64,000 nt of DNA from Mytilus edulis (Eukaryota; Mollusca; Bivalvia; Mytilida; Mytilidae). The position numbers were made by a program, and so were the translations under genes. This document shows positions 24,265-35,640 of this stretch, piece by piece. How positions within the stretch are numbered: position 1 is the first letter of the stretch; each line of letters begins with the position of its first letter. The notes beneath the pieces are model-generated. The model was not told the origin of the DNA. It saw nothing but the letters and a program-made list of their open reading frames with translations, and did not search any database. The DNA lies in assembly GCF_963676685.1 (NCBI RefSeq), contig NC_092355.1, positions 70,585,176 to 70,649,175 on the forward strand, read 5' to 3'.

Positions 24265-24440
24265 ACCAGAGACCAAATGACATAGAAGTTAACAACTATA
24301 GGTCACCGTACGGCCTTCAACAATGAGTAAAAAACATACTGGATAGCAAGCTGTACATCTTCACGTAAATAAAGGCAACAGTAGTATATATATGAAACAC
24401 ACATGGTTAAATTTTTTTAAAGGGAAACACAAACTAAGTA
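24265..24440. repeat. R1 fragment followed by reversed R2 end
   Basis: AGACCAAATGACATAGAAGT and CGTACGGCCTTCAACAATGA (R1), then AATAAAGGCAACAGTAGTAT (R2 reversed). Confidence 0.6.
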
Positions 24441-24639
24441 CTTTTTTTTTTAAATTTATCATATTTTATTGTAATCTGTACATTTGGTAGTTTAAAACAT
24501 CAAGTACCGGTACCTTATCCCGGCCTCGTTAATATTAGTAAATAAACATATTTATACAGTTGTTAGTTTTTGTTAGTATATACCTACAATAATAATCAAG
24601 TAAAACAAATGCACAGGTTTTAAAATATATATATGCGAA

Positions 24640-25060
24640 AGCAAATTTACAGATCTAACATTGTTGGGTTGATGTTTAGACGAGTTGTATATACATTATG
24701 TACACAGCCATGTATCACCATCATTGATGGCGATCCGATGGATACATCTGTTGTAGGGTTGTCACTGACTCAGACGTACTTATGAATATAATTATTTTCT
24801 GTGACTGTATCTTACATTAATTTGTAGGATCTTTTACTATAGATAATTTAGCTGATCTGTAACAATAACATCTTCATGCCTTATATATCATGTACTGTAG
24901 TACGCCGCTAGATTAAAACTGACGTGGAAAGGTAACACATGGCCAGCGAAAGCTCTTTTTTGAGAGCCCAGGTGGTCGTGTGGTCTAGCGGGACGGCTGC
25001 AGTGCAGGCGATTTGGTGTCACGATATCACAGTAGCATGGGTTCGAATTTTTGAGATTGA
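24640..25060 (+). mobile_element. tRNA-related element with a conserved bivalve-type block
   Basis: 24971-25050 has a Pol III A-box-like TGGTCTAGCGG (24981-24991) and a B-box-like GGTTCGAATT (25040-25049), spaced about 48 bases apart inside a tRNA-like stretch. Upstream, 24640-24790 carries CGAAAGCAAATTTACAGATC and CATTGATGGCGATCCGATGG, a block I associate with dispersed bivalve repeats, possibly of the satellite-bearing Helentron or pearl type. That identity is from memory and unverified. It is not a working tRNA gene: no cloverleaf with a paired acceptor stem could be drawn. Confidence 0.45.
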
Positions 25061-25204
25061 TGTCAAAAACTGTTAAACTAAAGTATCAACAAAAATGTCG
25101 ATCTCTGAGCATGCTGTGGTTAATTAAAAATTAGGGAGAATTTCATAAAACTTAATCCACAATCAACTGCATCACCAACGGAAGTAAAAGAAAATAAATA
25201 TTAT

Positions 25205-25425
25205 ACACATGATTTTGTACAGGCATTTCCGAAATAAACAATGGTGGCTATAAAAAATGGTTCAATCCACCATTTTCTACATTTGAAAATGCCTGTATTA
25301 AGTCAGGAATATGACAGTTGTTGTCAATTCGTTTGTTTTGTTTTATCATTTGATTTTGCCATTTCATTAGGGACTTTGCGTTTTGAATTTTCCTCGAAGT
25401 TCAAAATATTTGTGATTCTAACATG
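25205..25425. repeat. Back-to-back R7 scraps
   Basis: AATAAACAATGGTGGCTATA then TCAATCCACCATTTTCTAC, GTCAGGAATATGACAGTTGT and TTGCCATTTCATTAGGGACT; reversed R7 text after a forward scrap. Confidence 0.45.
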
Positions 25426-25784
25426 ACGTCCTTCAAACGCTTTCAGTACACAATCGTTGTAAAATATGAATATATTGATAGGGCTGTTCCGATTGTACTC
25501 CCACGTCATATGTGTTTTTGTGAAAGAGCTATTCGACGTCATAGAACAATGACGTCAGAATATAAGCATTTTACGGGAAAATACACACTTGTGAAACCGA
25601 AAATCATCACAACAAGGAAACGTAAACAAATGATGCTAAAATGTGTTATATTAGCCATTTTTGTATACATATGAGACATGAAAACTTGCAAAGCGTTCAA
25701 TGCTCCGGCGTTTGCATATATCCCAATCTTTCGGTAGCAACTGTTTATCCAATAAAGTACAAATTTAAGCGTGTGTCAAAATAG

Positions 25785-25875
25785 ATACAAGAAGATGTAG
25801 TATAAGTGCTAATGATACAATTCTCCATCCATGTCACAATTTGTAAGAGTAGACCATTATAGTTCAAAGTCGGAT
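25785..25875 (+). repeat. R1 variant fragment
   Basis: AGAAGATGTAGTATAAGTGC, CAATTCTCCATCCATGTCAC and AGACCATTATAGTTCAAAGT. Confidence 0.5.
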
Positions 25876-26019
25876 GTTACTGTCAATAAGAAGTTTTCAT
25901 ATGTTTTGTCCAACTGTCGATGAAAGGGATGATGCTTATTGGTCGCTTGATAATTAACGTCAAAGGTATCTAGTTTGGAGACTCTAAAATGTAAGGGTAG
26001 CTGACAATAAGTTATAGTT

Positions 26020-26750
26020 TTGAAAGAGGGGCGACAGATACAAGAGGAAAAATCAATCGCATAAATAGAAAACAAACTGACAACGCAATGGCTTAAAATG
26101 AAAAAGACAAACAGAGAAATATTAGTACACAAGAAACAACATAAAAAACTGAGTAACACGAAACCACCAAAAACTTGGGGGTGATCTTAGGTGCTCCAGG
26201 AAGGGTAACCAGATTCTGCTCCACATGTGGCATCCGTCGTGTTACTAATGTTTTACAAACCCGGTAGATAGTCTAATACGGTAGGTCACTTCATAAAAAG
26301 GAGGGAGATTGTAGTTAAGACGTTAGAAACATATCGGATGTCATCTATAAAACGGTTATTCCATAACTGTCAAACAACTCCGTGATGGCGTCCATTAAAT
26401 TTACGAAGGAATGATTTTAACTTCACCATTTGTCACTCTTGGTTTAATAGCTTCTTTGTTAGCAGCAACTCTCTGTAAATGAAATCATGATAAGAAATAC
26501 AAGCGCGGGAATATAGTATCAATTAGAAGATATATACTCCGTCGGCAGGCGCTGCTGGGATGTTGCTGCATAGAAATGGAAAGTTCACAATTGGGAAGCT
26601 GAAATCATCTCGTTTCTCGTAAAGTTTTGTCTTCAACCGACCCTCATTGTCAATTTCTAGATGTTAGTCAAGATATGAGTCAGACCTAATCTGTTGTATC
26701 CTTCATTTCTAGTTCGATGGGATAGATGCGTTCAGCATAGTCACCAGGAT
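26020..26750 (-). mobile_element. PLE fragment: C-terminal reverse transcriptase part plus 3' tail
   Basis: On the minus strand from 26750 down, short in-phase stretches recall the RT C-terminal region also present at 32.7-33.1 kb (duplicated phrases for IPAAPAYGVY-like and LLLTRKLLNQ-like residues). The conserved tail follows, with GAPE-like text and the complement of GCCATGGC near 26080. The copy is 5'-truncated at about 26745, exactly where the lectin duplicate begins, and ends near 26020 at a GAAAGAGG string shared with the end at 32400. Many stops and indels; not functional. Confidence 0.65.
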
Positions 26751-27599
26751 GAATTTCTATTGTTAATGATATTTTTAACTATGCACAACGTTTTGATGCA
26801 CACTTTTAAAAATATTACCCAGAATGTATTAGTTTGATTAAAACTATTATTTGTTTTGCAGCCCGTGTCACCAGAATATAAAATATTACCTAGGATGCAT
26901 TACTTTTTTGTAGCCCGTGTCGACAAGATATGGACAGGTGGAAATGATCTGAAAGATGATAATGGAAACTTTGTATTTGCTATAGACAATAGTGAATTTT
27001 CATTCGATAATCTTGAGTTTGGAACAGGTAATTTCGATTTATAATATAATTCAGTGACAAATGTAACAATATCAATTTGTGTTTTTATTTGGTTAACCGT
27101 AGTTATTGTCTTTCTTGTAGACCATGAGTTAAGGAATCTATAAACATAAATCAGACAAAACTATAAAAAAAGAACGAAATGCATCAAGAGGTCAAGATAT
27201 TGTGTTCTAGAATTGTTTTTTGATGAGATATTATTATGTTCCACCACCCTTTCAGGTTCGGTTGAAGGTTGGGGTTGGTTTTCCTGTTTGAAATTAATTT
27301 ACATTAGTCATTTTGGAGCCCTTAATAGCTTGCTGTTTGGTGGTAATTAAGACTCATCGTTGAAGGCTGTATTTTGACCTATCACTGTTTACACATCATA
27401 AATTATTACTTGGATGAAGATTGTCTTTTTTTAAATAAAATATTTCACTTGAAGACAAATAAAAGAACATTAGGGTAATACGTAACCAGTTTTGTTGCAT
27501 TATAACGTTAACTTTTTCTTAATGACCAATGCACTGAAATAAATAAACATGAAAAGGAATATAGCTTGAACAAAAAAGGCAGCATTTGACATGTGTCTG

Positions 27600-27690
27600 T
27601 CTTTTTCTTTTGTAGCCATGGCTTTGTCAGTTTATTTTGATCTATGAATTTGAATTTTCCTCTGGTATCTTTCTCTCCGCTGACAAACGA
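27600..27690 (+). mobile_element. PLE 3' tail end fragment (lectin duplicate, copy B)
   Basis: TGTAGCCATGGCTTTGTC to TCTGGTATCTTTCTCTCC; orthologous in position to the fragment at 17455-17535. Confidence 0.55.
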
Positions 27691-28394
27691 AAAAAAATAA
27701 TAAAAACTTACACAAAAACAAAAACAAAATGATGTGCACGCCTGCACAAAATTATAAATATGAAATGTCATTAATAAATGTGTTTCTGTCATACGTTTAT
27801 TAATTCAAAGTTCATCTTTAGTAATTTTTTGTGATTTCTGGACGTTTGTTGTTTGTCTATTTTCCTTCTTTTTAAAATATTTGCTTGACTATTGTTTATC
27901 TATCAAAAATCTATTGTCGTAATTCTTTACATCTTTTGATATTCAATTTCTTTTTTTTATGTCATAAAAACGTATAGCACTGATTCAAAAGCTTGTCAAA
28001 ATGATAAAAATAACAGAAATACCAAACTCTGCGGAAAATTCATAACAGAAAGTCCCAAGTCAAATGGCATAATTAAAGACAACAGAAATGGTCGATGAAG
28101 CTGTCGAACGAATTTCCGATAAACATGCGTAAGGAGTGTGGTTTTCAAGTTTTGAATTCTCTTATTGTGCATTGGATGTTTCATTTATGGTATGACACAT
28201 TCAAAGCAAAAATTGTTTTTTTGTTTGTTTCAAGTGACTCCGGTCCAAGGGGAGCTAATTGTGTTATAATAAGATACCTAACCAATCCCCTTGCTTGGCG
28301 TTGGAATGATAGAAACTGTGAAGATGTTTATGAGTTCTTCGTTTGCGAACTCCCAAGAGTAAGATTATTGACACACTCTCATATTGCCCCCTCC

Positions 28395-28625
28395 ATAAAA
28401 GTAAAATAAAACAAATACTGAACTCAGAGGAAAGTTTAAAACGGAAAGTCTCTAATCAAATGGTAAAATCGAAAGCTCAAACACATAAAACGAATAGATA
28501 ACAACTGTCATATACCTAACTTGGTACAAGCATTTTCTAATGTAGAATATGTTGGATTGAACCGGGTTTTATAGTTACCTTAACCTCTCACGTTTATGAC
28601 AGTCGCATCAACCAAATGTTGCCTT
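28395..28625 (+). repeat. R7 copy in the lectin duplicate
   Basis: AATACTGAACTCAGAGGAAA, CTAACTTGGTACAAGCATTT and TAACCTCTCACGTTTATGAC. Confidence 0.65.
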
Positions 28626-29867
28626 CTTGCTGTGACTTATCTGTAAAATAAGACGGATAGAAATGAACCTTCTGCAAATAAAAAAAATTAATACAGCTGA
28701 TAACGTATTTTGGTTTATGAAATGTCTACGGATAGTCTGAAGCTGACTACGGGTATCTATGACAGAACAGCTGATGTAGATACCTCTTAAATAATTTGGG
28801 ATAAGTTATAAACTTGCGAGGTTTGAACAATTGGAATATAAACTTGACTTTATTTTACGTCTTCTTTTGTTTGTTCCAGTAGTGAAATTTTTCTAACATG
28901 TACATTTACCAGGCCATTTGAACTTCATATGTGAATGATTATCAAAATTGTGATATAAGGACTGACCTTTATTATACATTATATATAAATATATAAAGGT
29001 AGTATGGATAACAATTGATAATAGAGAAAAAATCTTAATTTTTTGTATAGTGAGTTTACTAAATGAAACGATGAAATAAATATGTTGATCAATTTAATTA
29101 TAGTGAAACCTGATATAGAATTTTCTAACACATGTTTTCCGTCATCCATGGATACATTCTCAATACAAACTTTATCATATTGTATATTTCAGACACCTTG
29201 TCTATAAAGAATTGTGAGCTGTAAAATCAGTACAGATATCTGGGAAAATACATTGTTATGCTTGGTGTAATCATCTGAATAATAGAAGTGCCTACTTATG
29301 TGCTTCGACTTTGATATTGTTGTTTTTGTGCCTGTTAGTGGGGTTGTGGAGAGGGAGACGAGTAAAGAGGGTGTCCATGGAAAAACCAAGCAGTGGATGG
29401 CACTTCATCTATTTCATATCACAAATTCATTCTTTCTCAAAGTTAAATTTTGCCTTATTCATGTTATTATTAACTGCAACAAGTAAAGAGAAAAAAAAAT
29501 ACACAGAAAGCTCTGAAAATTCATTGAAAAGGGGAAATAACTCTTCATTTTGTACAAAATTTTGTTGCGTTGTTCGTGAACTTTAAAATCATTTTTTGAG
29601 CCATCCACTGTTGATTCAAAAATATCTTTGGCATATATATCCTTTGTATGATATAAACATTGCATTGGAATCAAAAATTCAGTGGAAAAAATGTTGTGCC
29701 ACCTATATGATAGGATTTGCTTGATATTTACTTGGACAGCCTCTTAAACCAGTAGTTACACGTTTAGTTTAGTAATATGTGTGCAAAATATGTGCAGGAA
29801 AAGCTGGAGTTTTTAATTCAGATGTTGTCAATTCTTATCTAATGCAAATTAAAATACAACGGTACAA

Positions 29868-30005
29868 AGGTACCAGGCTTATAATTTAATACGCCAGACG
29901 CGCGTTTCGTTTACATAAGACTGATAAGTGACGTTCAAAATAATTAGAAAACTAAACAAGGACAAAGTTGAAGAAAATTGAGGCCCCAAAATTCCAAAAA
30001 ATTCA
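29868..30005 (-). repeat. R3 copy, reverse orientation
   Basis: GGTACAAAGGTACCAGGCTT, ATACGCCAGACGCGCGTTTC, ACAAAGTTGAAGAAAATTGA. It sits inside the lectin duplicate but has no counterpart in copy A. Confidence 0.7.
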
Positions 30006-30455
30006 TAAAAGAGAGAAAAAAACCAAATCACACAATAAGTAATTCGTCATATATGTAAATTCGAGTCCTACATTACCTCGTATGCCTTGTTCAAAGACTA
30101 TCAAATTAGATTTCCAAACAGTTAGAAAAATGGAGAGTACGTCATTATAAGATTTCACAACGATATGTCAACTTCCTTAGACATTATAGCTTGCATGAAT
30201 GTGAGTGATTTCGAAATGTCTAGACTTCTACAATATATCTATTAAGAATAACACGTTTGCGAGAGCGAACATTTACCTCTGGCAAATTGCAATCTACTTC
30301 ATGAAAGAACGTTCCAAGAATATATATAAGGGTCTGAGTAGGGGTCACAAAATAGAGAATAATGGGCTAATGAACGAAGACCAGTTAAATAAATAAAGGA
30401 AGAAATAAGACTTAAAAAAGGATTATTATAGTAAAGTGCTGAAATATATAGTAAA

Positions 30456-31440
30456 TTTCTAACTGCATGACATTTCTTAATTGTTCCTCAGGCATCAGGA
30501 CGTTTGCAGAATATGTCACTCTTTTTATACAATAGTAGCAAGAAAACCACTGAATGATCATGATCTTAAAATGTAAAAATTCTCAATATGCCATGCAGTT
30601 ACAGATTTGATTGAAAATGTCAATTGTTTTAACACTCACTACACATAAAGAGGAAAAAAAGGATGGTTCCAAACCAATTATATCAGTGCTGAATAAATGC
30701 ACATGTTTGTCGTCGAAAACTTAAACGGAACGGTTGTTTTACTCGATGACATGTTAGGAATTTTCAGTCGTATGTTAATCTTGAGTAGGTTTTATAACAG
30801 AAAACATATCAACAAATAAAAATACTAAGTAAATACAGTTGTTTTTAATAAGTATGTAAGTTTATAAATGAGAATGTGAGTTTAAAATGTTAAATCTTAC
30901 ATTCTTCTATCATATAGTATGCTTCGTTTTTGTTTGTCAATTTGGCCTTGCGGATTGTGAAGTTAAAAGTGGCTACGCAATACACTCACTAGATACATGC
31001 GCAAAACAAACTACTTCTATATTATATTAAACATTTATGCCATTGTTTTTATCAATATTGAAAATAACGGTTTTATTCAGTCTACAGGGAAAAAAACTTA
31101 ACATAAAAAAATGTTTATAAATTTTTTTTTGCTGTTTTTTTTTTTTACACAAGGAAGAAAACGTGATATGTAAATTGAACATCTGGTTTATATGAAACAA
31201 AGTTTTGATGTAGTTATCTAATACAAAATCAATAAGTAAACATATAATTTATGCTTAGTATGTTATTTTGTCATTATTACACACATATTCAACCAACACT
31301 TCAACATGTGTGAATTCAATATGTACCAATGTGTGTCTTATTTTGACGGAAAAGTTACTCAACATTCTAAATAATACAATTCTTTTAAATAAAACTTCAC
31401 CTCATTTATCGCCATCATTGATTTTTGCCATATAGTAACT
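30456..31440. other. No gene seen
   Basis: AT-rich. The segment 31190-31300 (TTTTGATGTAGTTATCTAAT) resembles parts of 34740-34850 and of the WSC promoter region at 40105-40190. Confidence 0.4.
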
Positions 31441-31443
31441 GTG

Positions 31444-31501
31444 TTGTTGTTGTTGTTGGGTTTTTTTTTTGGGGGGGGGGGGGAGAAATGGAGAAGGGGG
31501 G
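31444..31501 (+). repeat. GTT repeat, T10 and G13 homopolymers, GGGGGG
   Basis: (GTT)n runs into ten T then thirteen G, followed by GAGAAATGGAGAAGGGGGG. The open frame across it is a composition effect. Confidence 0.9.
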
Positions 31502-31959
31502 TCATCATGTACGTATATCTCACGTCTTTGATCTATATTTTGAAAATCCTGTCAATTTTCATATTCAAGAATGTAATAAATATATATACCGCATATTTGT
31601 TTGTATTTGCATGAGCTTGACCCAAAAAATATCAAAAATGCCTTGTAAAATAATCAAAGACTTCTGAAAGACAAATGAATAGAAAACAAACAGACAAAGC
31701 ACTATATAAGAACTTTAGATAACACACATCATACAAAAACCTAAAAAAAAACCCAAACGAAAAAACAACAATAGGCAAAAATCTAGATAGAAACATTTAG
31801 CATTGGTCTTCTTAGAGAAATGAATATATTTATATATATTTGAAACATCAGTCAATGCAATAGAGCATTTTACTTCTAATGTACATTGACTTGCAGTAAA
31901 TGCTCAATAAAAGAAATATACAATATATTGGTTTTTTTTTCTTTATCTTACTTATATAT

Positions 31960-32170
31960 TAGAAGATGTGGCATGAGTGCCGATGAGACAACTCTCCATC
32001 TAAGTCAAATATTGCAAAAGAAAAACCATTATAGGTCAAAGTACACCAAACACCAAGATATAAACATGATAAAGGACCCCCGAAAAAAATAACAGTGTAA
32101 AACAATTCAAATGGCAAAACCAATAATTTATGTAATAAACGAGAGACAGTTATAAACACATCAGCAAATG
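31960..32170 (+). repeat. R1 variant copy
   Basis: AGAAGATGTGGCATGAGTGC, ATGAGACAACTCTCCATCTA and AAACCATTATAGGTCAAAGT, then ACGAGAGACAGTTATAAACA. A shorter piece of the same variant is at 25785-25870. Confidence 0.6.
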
Positions 32171-32399
32171 ACTGAACATCGAGTTTTTGTCTTTCTACAT
32201 GTTATATGTCGATCAAAAGTAGGCCAGAGTATAACTTCTTTTCCCAAATCTTTTTTTTGATATGTGATTTACAGACAATATGTCATCTGCTAAATATACT
32301 AAATTGTTTTCTCTATCTCAAACTAACATGTTATTTCAGAAGTGAAGTCGGTAATTATCTGAACACTTACATTTGGGCAATTTTAATAATTAATTATAG

Positions 32400-34165
32400 T
32401 TATCAAAGAGGGACGAAAGATACCAGAGGGTAAAATCATAAATCGAAAATAAACTGACAACGCCATGGCTAAAAATTAAAAAAAGACAAACAAACAAACA
32501 AACAACTGTACACATGACACGATATAGAAAACTAAAGAATAAGCAACACGAACCCCTCTAAAAACTAAGGATGATCTCAGGTGTTCCGGGGGTAAACAGA
32601 TCTAGTGGCACCCGTAGTGTTGCTCATGTTATAACAAATCCGGTAAATAGTCTCATTCTGGAGGTCACATTCATTAAAGGGAAAGGAATTGCAGTTACGA
32701 CGTAAGGAACATATCCGATACCATTTGTGAAACTGTTATTCCATAACGATCAACCAACTGGTGATGGCGTCCGTAAAATTGACGAAGGAATGACTTCAAC
32801 TTCACCATTTGGAACTATTGGTTTAATAGCTTCCTTGTGAGCAGCAACCCTCCATCCAGAAAATCATGATAAGAAATGCAAGCACTGGAATATCGCATCA
32901 ATTGGAAGATATATACTCCGTATACAGGTGCTGCTGGAATCTTGCTACTAAGAAATGGTGAGTTCACAATGGGAAAGCTGAAATCATCTATTTTGTCGTA
33001 AATTTTTGTTTTCAACCGTCCCTTATTGATTTCTAGATGTAAGTCAAGATATGAGGCCGACTTAAACTGTAACTGTTGTATCCGTTTATTTCTACTTCTA
33101 TGGGATGGATGCGTTCAACATAGTCACCAAATGATGAATATTTAGTGGTGAACATTATCTATATAGCGGAAAGTAAAGTTAAAGAATATTGCTGACTTCT
33201 TTTCTTTATTCCTAAGAAACTCCTGTTTGAATTCGGCCATATAATAATAAAAAAACCCAAGTCGGCAAGAAGAGGGGTACAATTGGTTCTCATGGAAATG
33301 CATTTAGTTCGTTGAAAAACACGTCCTCCAAACATAAGACATATAAACAAATCAGGTATCTATATAATGCCAGTTTCGGAGAATTTTTGGTTTGAATCAG
33401 AGTGATTCCTTACAAAGTTGGCGTTATTCCTCCCTAAGACAAGATACTTGTATCTACGTTTTTTTTATGAAACAAAACAATACCAACTCTTTCAATTTGA
33501 AATGGGGAATACTGTGAAGTATTGAAAAGTCAAATGTTGTAATACTATAGCAATATAAAAGAGTCTTAGATTGTACGTACTCTAAAAGGTCTCCACATTT
33601 GATTAATGCCATCTCTAAAACAGGCAGTTTCAGAATAACTTTGAAGCCCGAATTTGATTTCTAATAAAATGGATGTTTATGATTTAGAAAAGGTATAGTG
33701 GAGAACTAGGAAGACCCATATACTAGTATAGCATTTTTTTTGTAAGGACACTTATGTAGTTTATGTATCCAATACAGTGAGGTAAAATCCAGTTCTTCAT
33801 CCTTGATTGAAATTCCGAAGAAAAATAGAACAGACATATGAGTATCTCTGATTTTCTCTTTGGGAAGTGTCGTGAGTGTATATGCTGAGTTTCCAAGTGA
33901 AATGTCAATACCCAATTCGTTTATCAATCAGTTAATGCAATGAGATTTCCACAAACTACGATGTTGTTGGTGTTTTATCTGTGGGGACAACAACACATTG
34001 GTCATGGAAGTAGGACAAGTTTTTTTTACAATTTTTGGATCTTTAAGACATAGCATGGGTATTGATAGACCCATCAAGTTCAAAGAATATTTGCAATGTC
34101 TTATTTTGACTTCAACACTTCCATGTTCCAATGAGTGACAACAATTACCAGCTGAGCAGGGTAAT
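32400..34165 (-). mobile_element. Longest PLE (Penelope-like) copy, degenerate reverse transcriptase
   Basis: Reading down the minus strand: 34130-33930 contains PTSMTNVLLSP-like text; 33927-33706 reads LINELGID and then LDFTSLYWIHKLHKCPYK, matching the (W/Y)xPK(I/L)HK region typical of Penelope-type reverse transcriptases. 33350-33160 reads FGGRVFQ and TNCTPLLADL, the RT motif before the YxDD box; 33015-32815 reads FPIVNSPFLSS and LLLTRKLLNQ. The 3' tail lies at 32600-32400, ending at TTATCAAAGAGG. Between 33700 and 33360 the element is shorter than expected, so an internal deletion is likely. Frames are broken by stops and shifts. The Penelope assignment is inferred from motif memory; no GIY-YIG endonuclease was seen. 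Confidence 0.7.
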
Positions 34166-35039
34166 GGTCCACTTTAAATGTCCATCGACCAGTATTTACC
34201 GGTGTTTGACAATAAAGCTCTGTATTTATCTGGCATAGTACTAATAGTATTGATAACTCTTTACGAACATTTTTGTATTTAAAAAATTCAAAAAAGCACA
34301 AATAAATGTTAAATCTGTTTGTTTTAAATACTTATAAAATTGATATACTCATTAAATTAAAAAACCGTTTACATGTAAGTTGAAAAAAAACCCAGTTACC
34401 CACTCTTTCTTGAGACAATTCAGAAAAGACAAACATATTTTTTAAAAAGTACAATAATAAGTTAATATTGATATTGAAACAGACCTTTTAGGAAGGAGGT
34501 CTTTAATTTCAATATTAACTATCATTGAATCATAAAGATATGCAGATGGATTGGTTCCTTTATCACATGTTTATGATAGATTTATAATATCTAAATATAT
34601 GCTTTCTTTTCTTGCTATACTAAAGAACATTTGTTGATTTCTTGACTTAATAATGTTCCTTGTTTCCCAGATATGTTAACATTATGTTTTTTAATTTAAA
34701 ACACGGAAGTTCGTGTAATATACGAATTATACAAATGGTATGTCATATATGCAAATAATGTTGATGTAGTAATCTAAGATAATATCGATATAATAACACG
34801 CAATTTACACAAGTCTTGTTATTCTTAAATGCCAATGATACCACGTATACCATATTGATTGAATCTGACACTAGTAAACTGTTTTTGCATTGAAAGCATT
34901 ATATTGTCATCCTAAGTTGCATTACTTAAATATAATTAAATAATTTTTATACAATTTAGATTCTTTGAATTTACAAAATTAACTAACTATATTGAATACA
35001 TATATCCAATCAAACCCAGAAATAAAGAATTCAACAGAT
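34166..35039. other. No gene; hairpin and promoter-like module
   Basis: Apart from the hairpin at 34456-34520, the stretch 34750-34830 (GTTGATGTAGTAATCTAAGA, ATCGATATAATAACACGC) resembles 40105-40170 upstream of the WSC gene. Confidence 0.4.
34456..34520. repeat. Short hairpin, stems about 27 bp
   Basis: AGTTAATATTGATATTGAAA...GACCT and AGGTCTTTAATTTCAATATT...AACT pair with few mismatches around TTTAGGAAGG. Confidence 0.65.
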
Positions 35040-35640
35040 AAGTTTAGTCTGCCTCATATCTTGACTTACATAAAGAAATGGACAGTGCCAGTAGGTTAAA
35101 AATAAAAAAATTACGACAACAAATTGTCCCTAAAATGAACTTTCCATTTCTATGTTTCAAAATTGCAACAGTGCTTGCACATGGAGTATATTATTTCCCT
35201 GATTTTCAGATATATAAGGAATTGGCTTTTCTCTCATGATTTCTTTGGTAGAGGATTGCTGCTCACACGGACGCTATTGCACCGATATTACTTAAGTTGC
35301 ACATAACACTCTTATATGTTACGGACGGCAAAAGTTTTAATTGAATATGTACAACGTCTTTGTTACAACTGTTTTAACTACAATCTGTCCCTTTTCCCTA
35401 ATTTTAGCGTGTGCCACATGTGGGTTTTGACGTGCTGACTCTTTCGGTAGCACACGAGATCATCCCAAAGTTTTTTTATTTTAAAAAAAAAAAATTCTTG
35501 GGTGTGTGTGGTGGGAAGGGAGGGGGTTGATTCGTGTTATTTTTTTTTGGTATTATTTCGTTTTTAACCAAAGTGTGGTCAGTTATTTTTTTCAAAGGAG
35601 TGTGTGTCCTTTGATAATATTCTGAGCTTTGTTTAAAATA
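35040..35640 (+). mobile_element. Degenerate PLE copy, RT C-terminus and tail
   Basis: About 35045-35190 reads SASYLDLH in one frame, then NFPFLC, then AHGVYYF, the order seen in the minus copy at 33.0 kb. The tail begins near 35410 with GCGTGTGCCACATGTGG and ADSFGST, and a worn remnant continues to 35630. Several indels; a simple G-rich stretch at 35500-35530 interrupts the tail. Confidence 0.5.

Larger units (their letters stand above)
26862..29207 (+). pseudogene. C-type lectin-like 3' half, duplicate copy B (exons 4-6 only)
   Basis: Diverged duplicate of the last three exons of the lectin at 13.0-20.5 kb. E4 is 26862-27027 (acceptor TTTTGCAG, donor GTAATT). It is open in the phase left by E3 and encodes KIWTGGNDLKDDNGNF and FAIDNSEFSF. 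E5 would be 28234-28358 and encodes PLAWRWNDRNC then FVCELPR, retaining the WND motif that copy A has lost. The base before the expected E5 start is changed: copy A reads TTTCAG|GTG, copy B TTTCAA|GTG. The only AG therefore lies one base later and would shift the frame into an early TAA. E6 is 29193-29207 (TPCL and stop). The poly(A) signal position of copy A reads AATAAT here. Exons 1-3 have no counterpart upstream; a retroelement fragment abuts the copy instead. Most simply a pseudogene. It could also serve as an alternative exon 4 for the upstream gene, which is unproven. Confidence 0.65.
26747..30455 (+). repeat. Segmental duplication, copy B
   Basis: Begins at GGATGAATTTCTATTGTTAA, identical to 16397 onward, and ends at AGGATTATTATAGTAAAGTG (compare 22586). 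It contains its own R3 insertion (29868-30005). Confidence 0.8.

Noticed and set aside
24971..25050. A tRNA gene
   Set aside because: A- and B-box-like motifs are present, but no cloverleaf or paired acceptor stem could be drawn; treated as a tRNA-related repeat.
33706..33927. A separate small minus-strand gene
   Set aside because: LINELGID and SLYWIHKLHK belong to the degenerate reverse transcriptase element in the same region.
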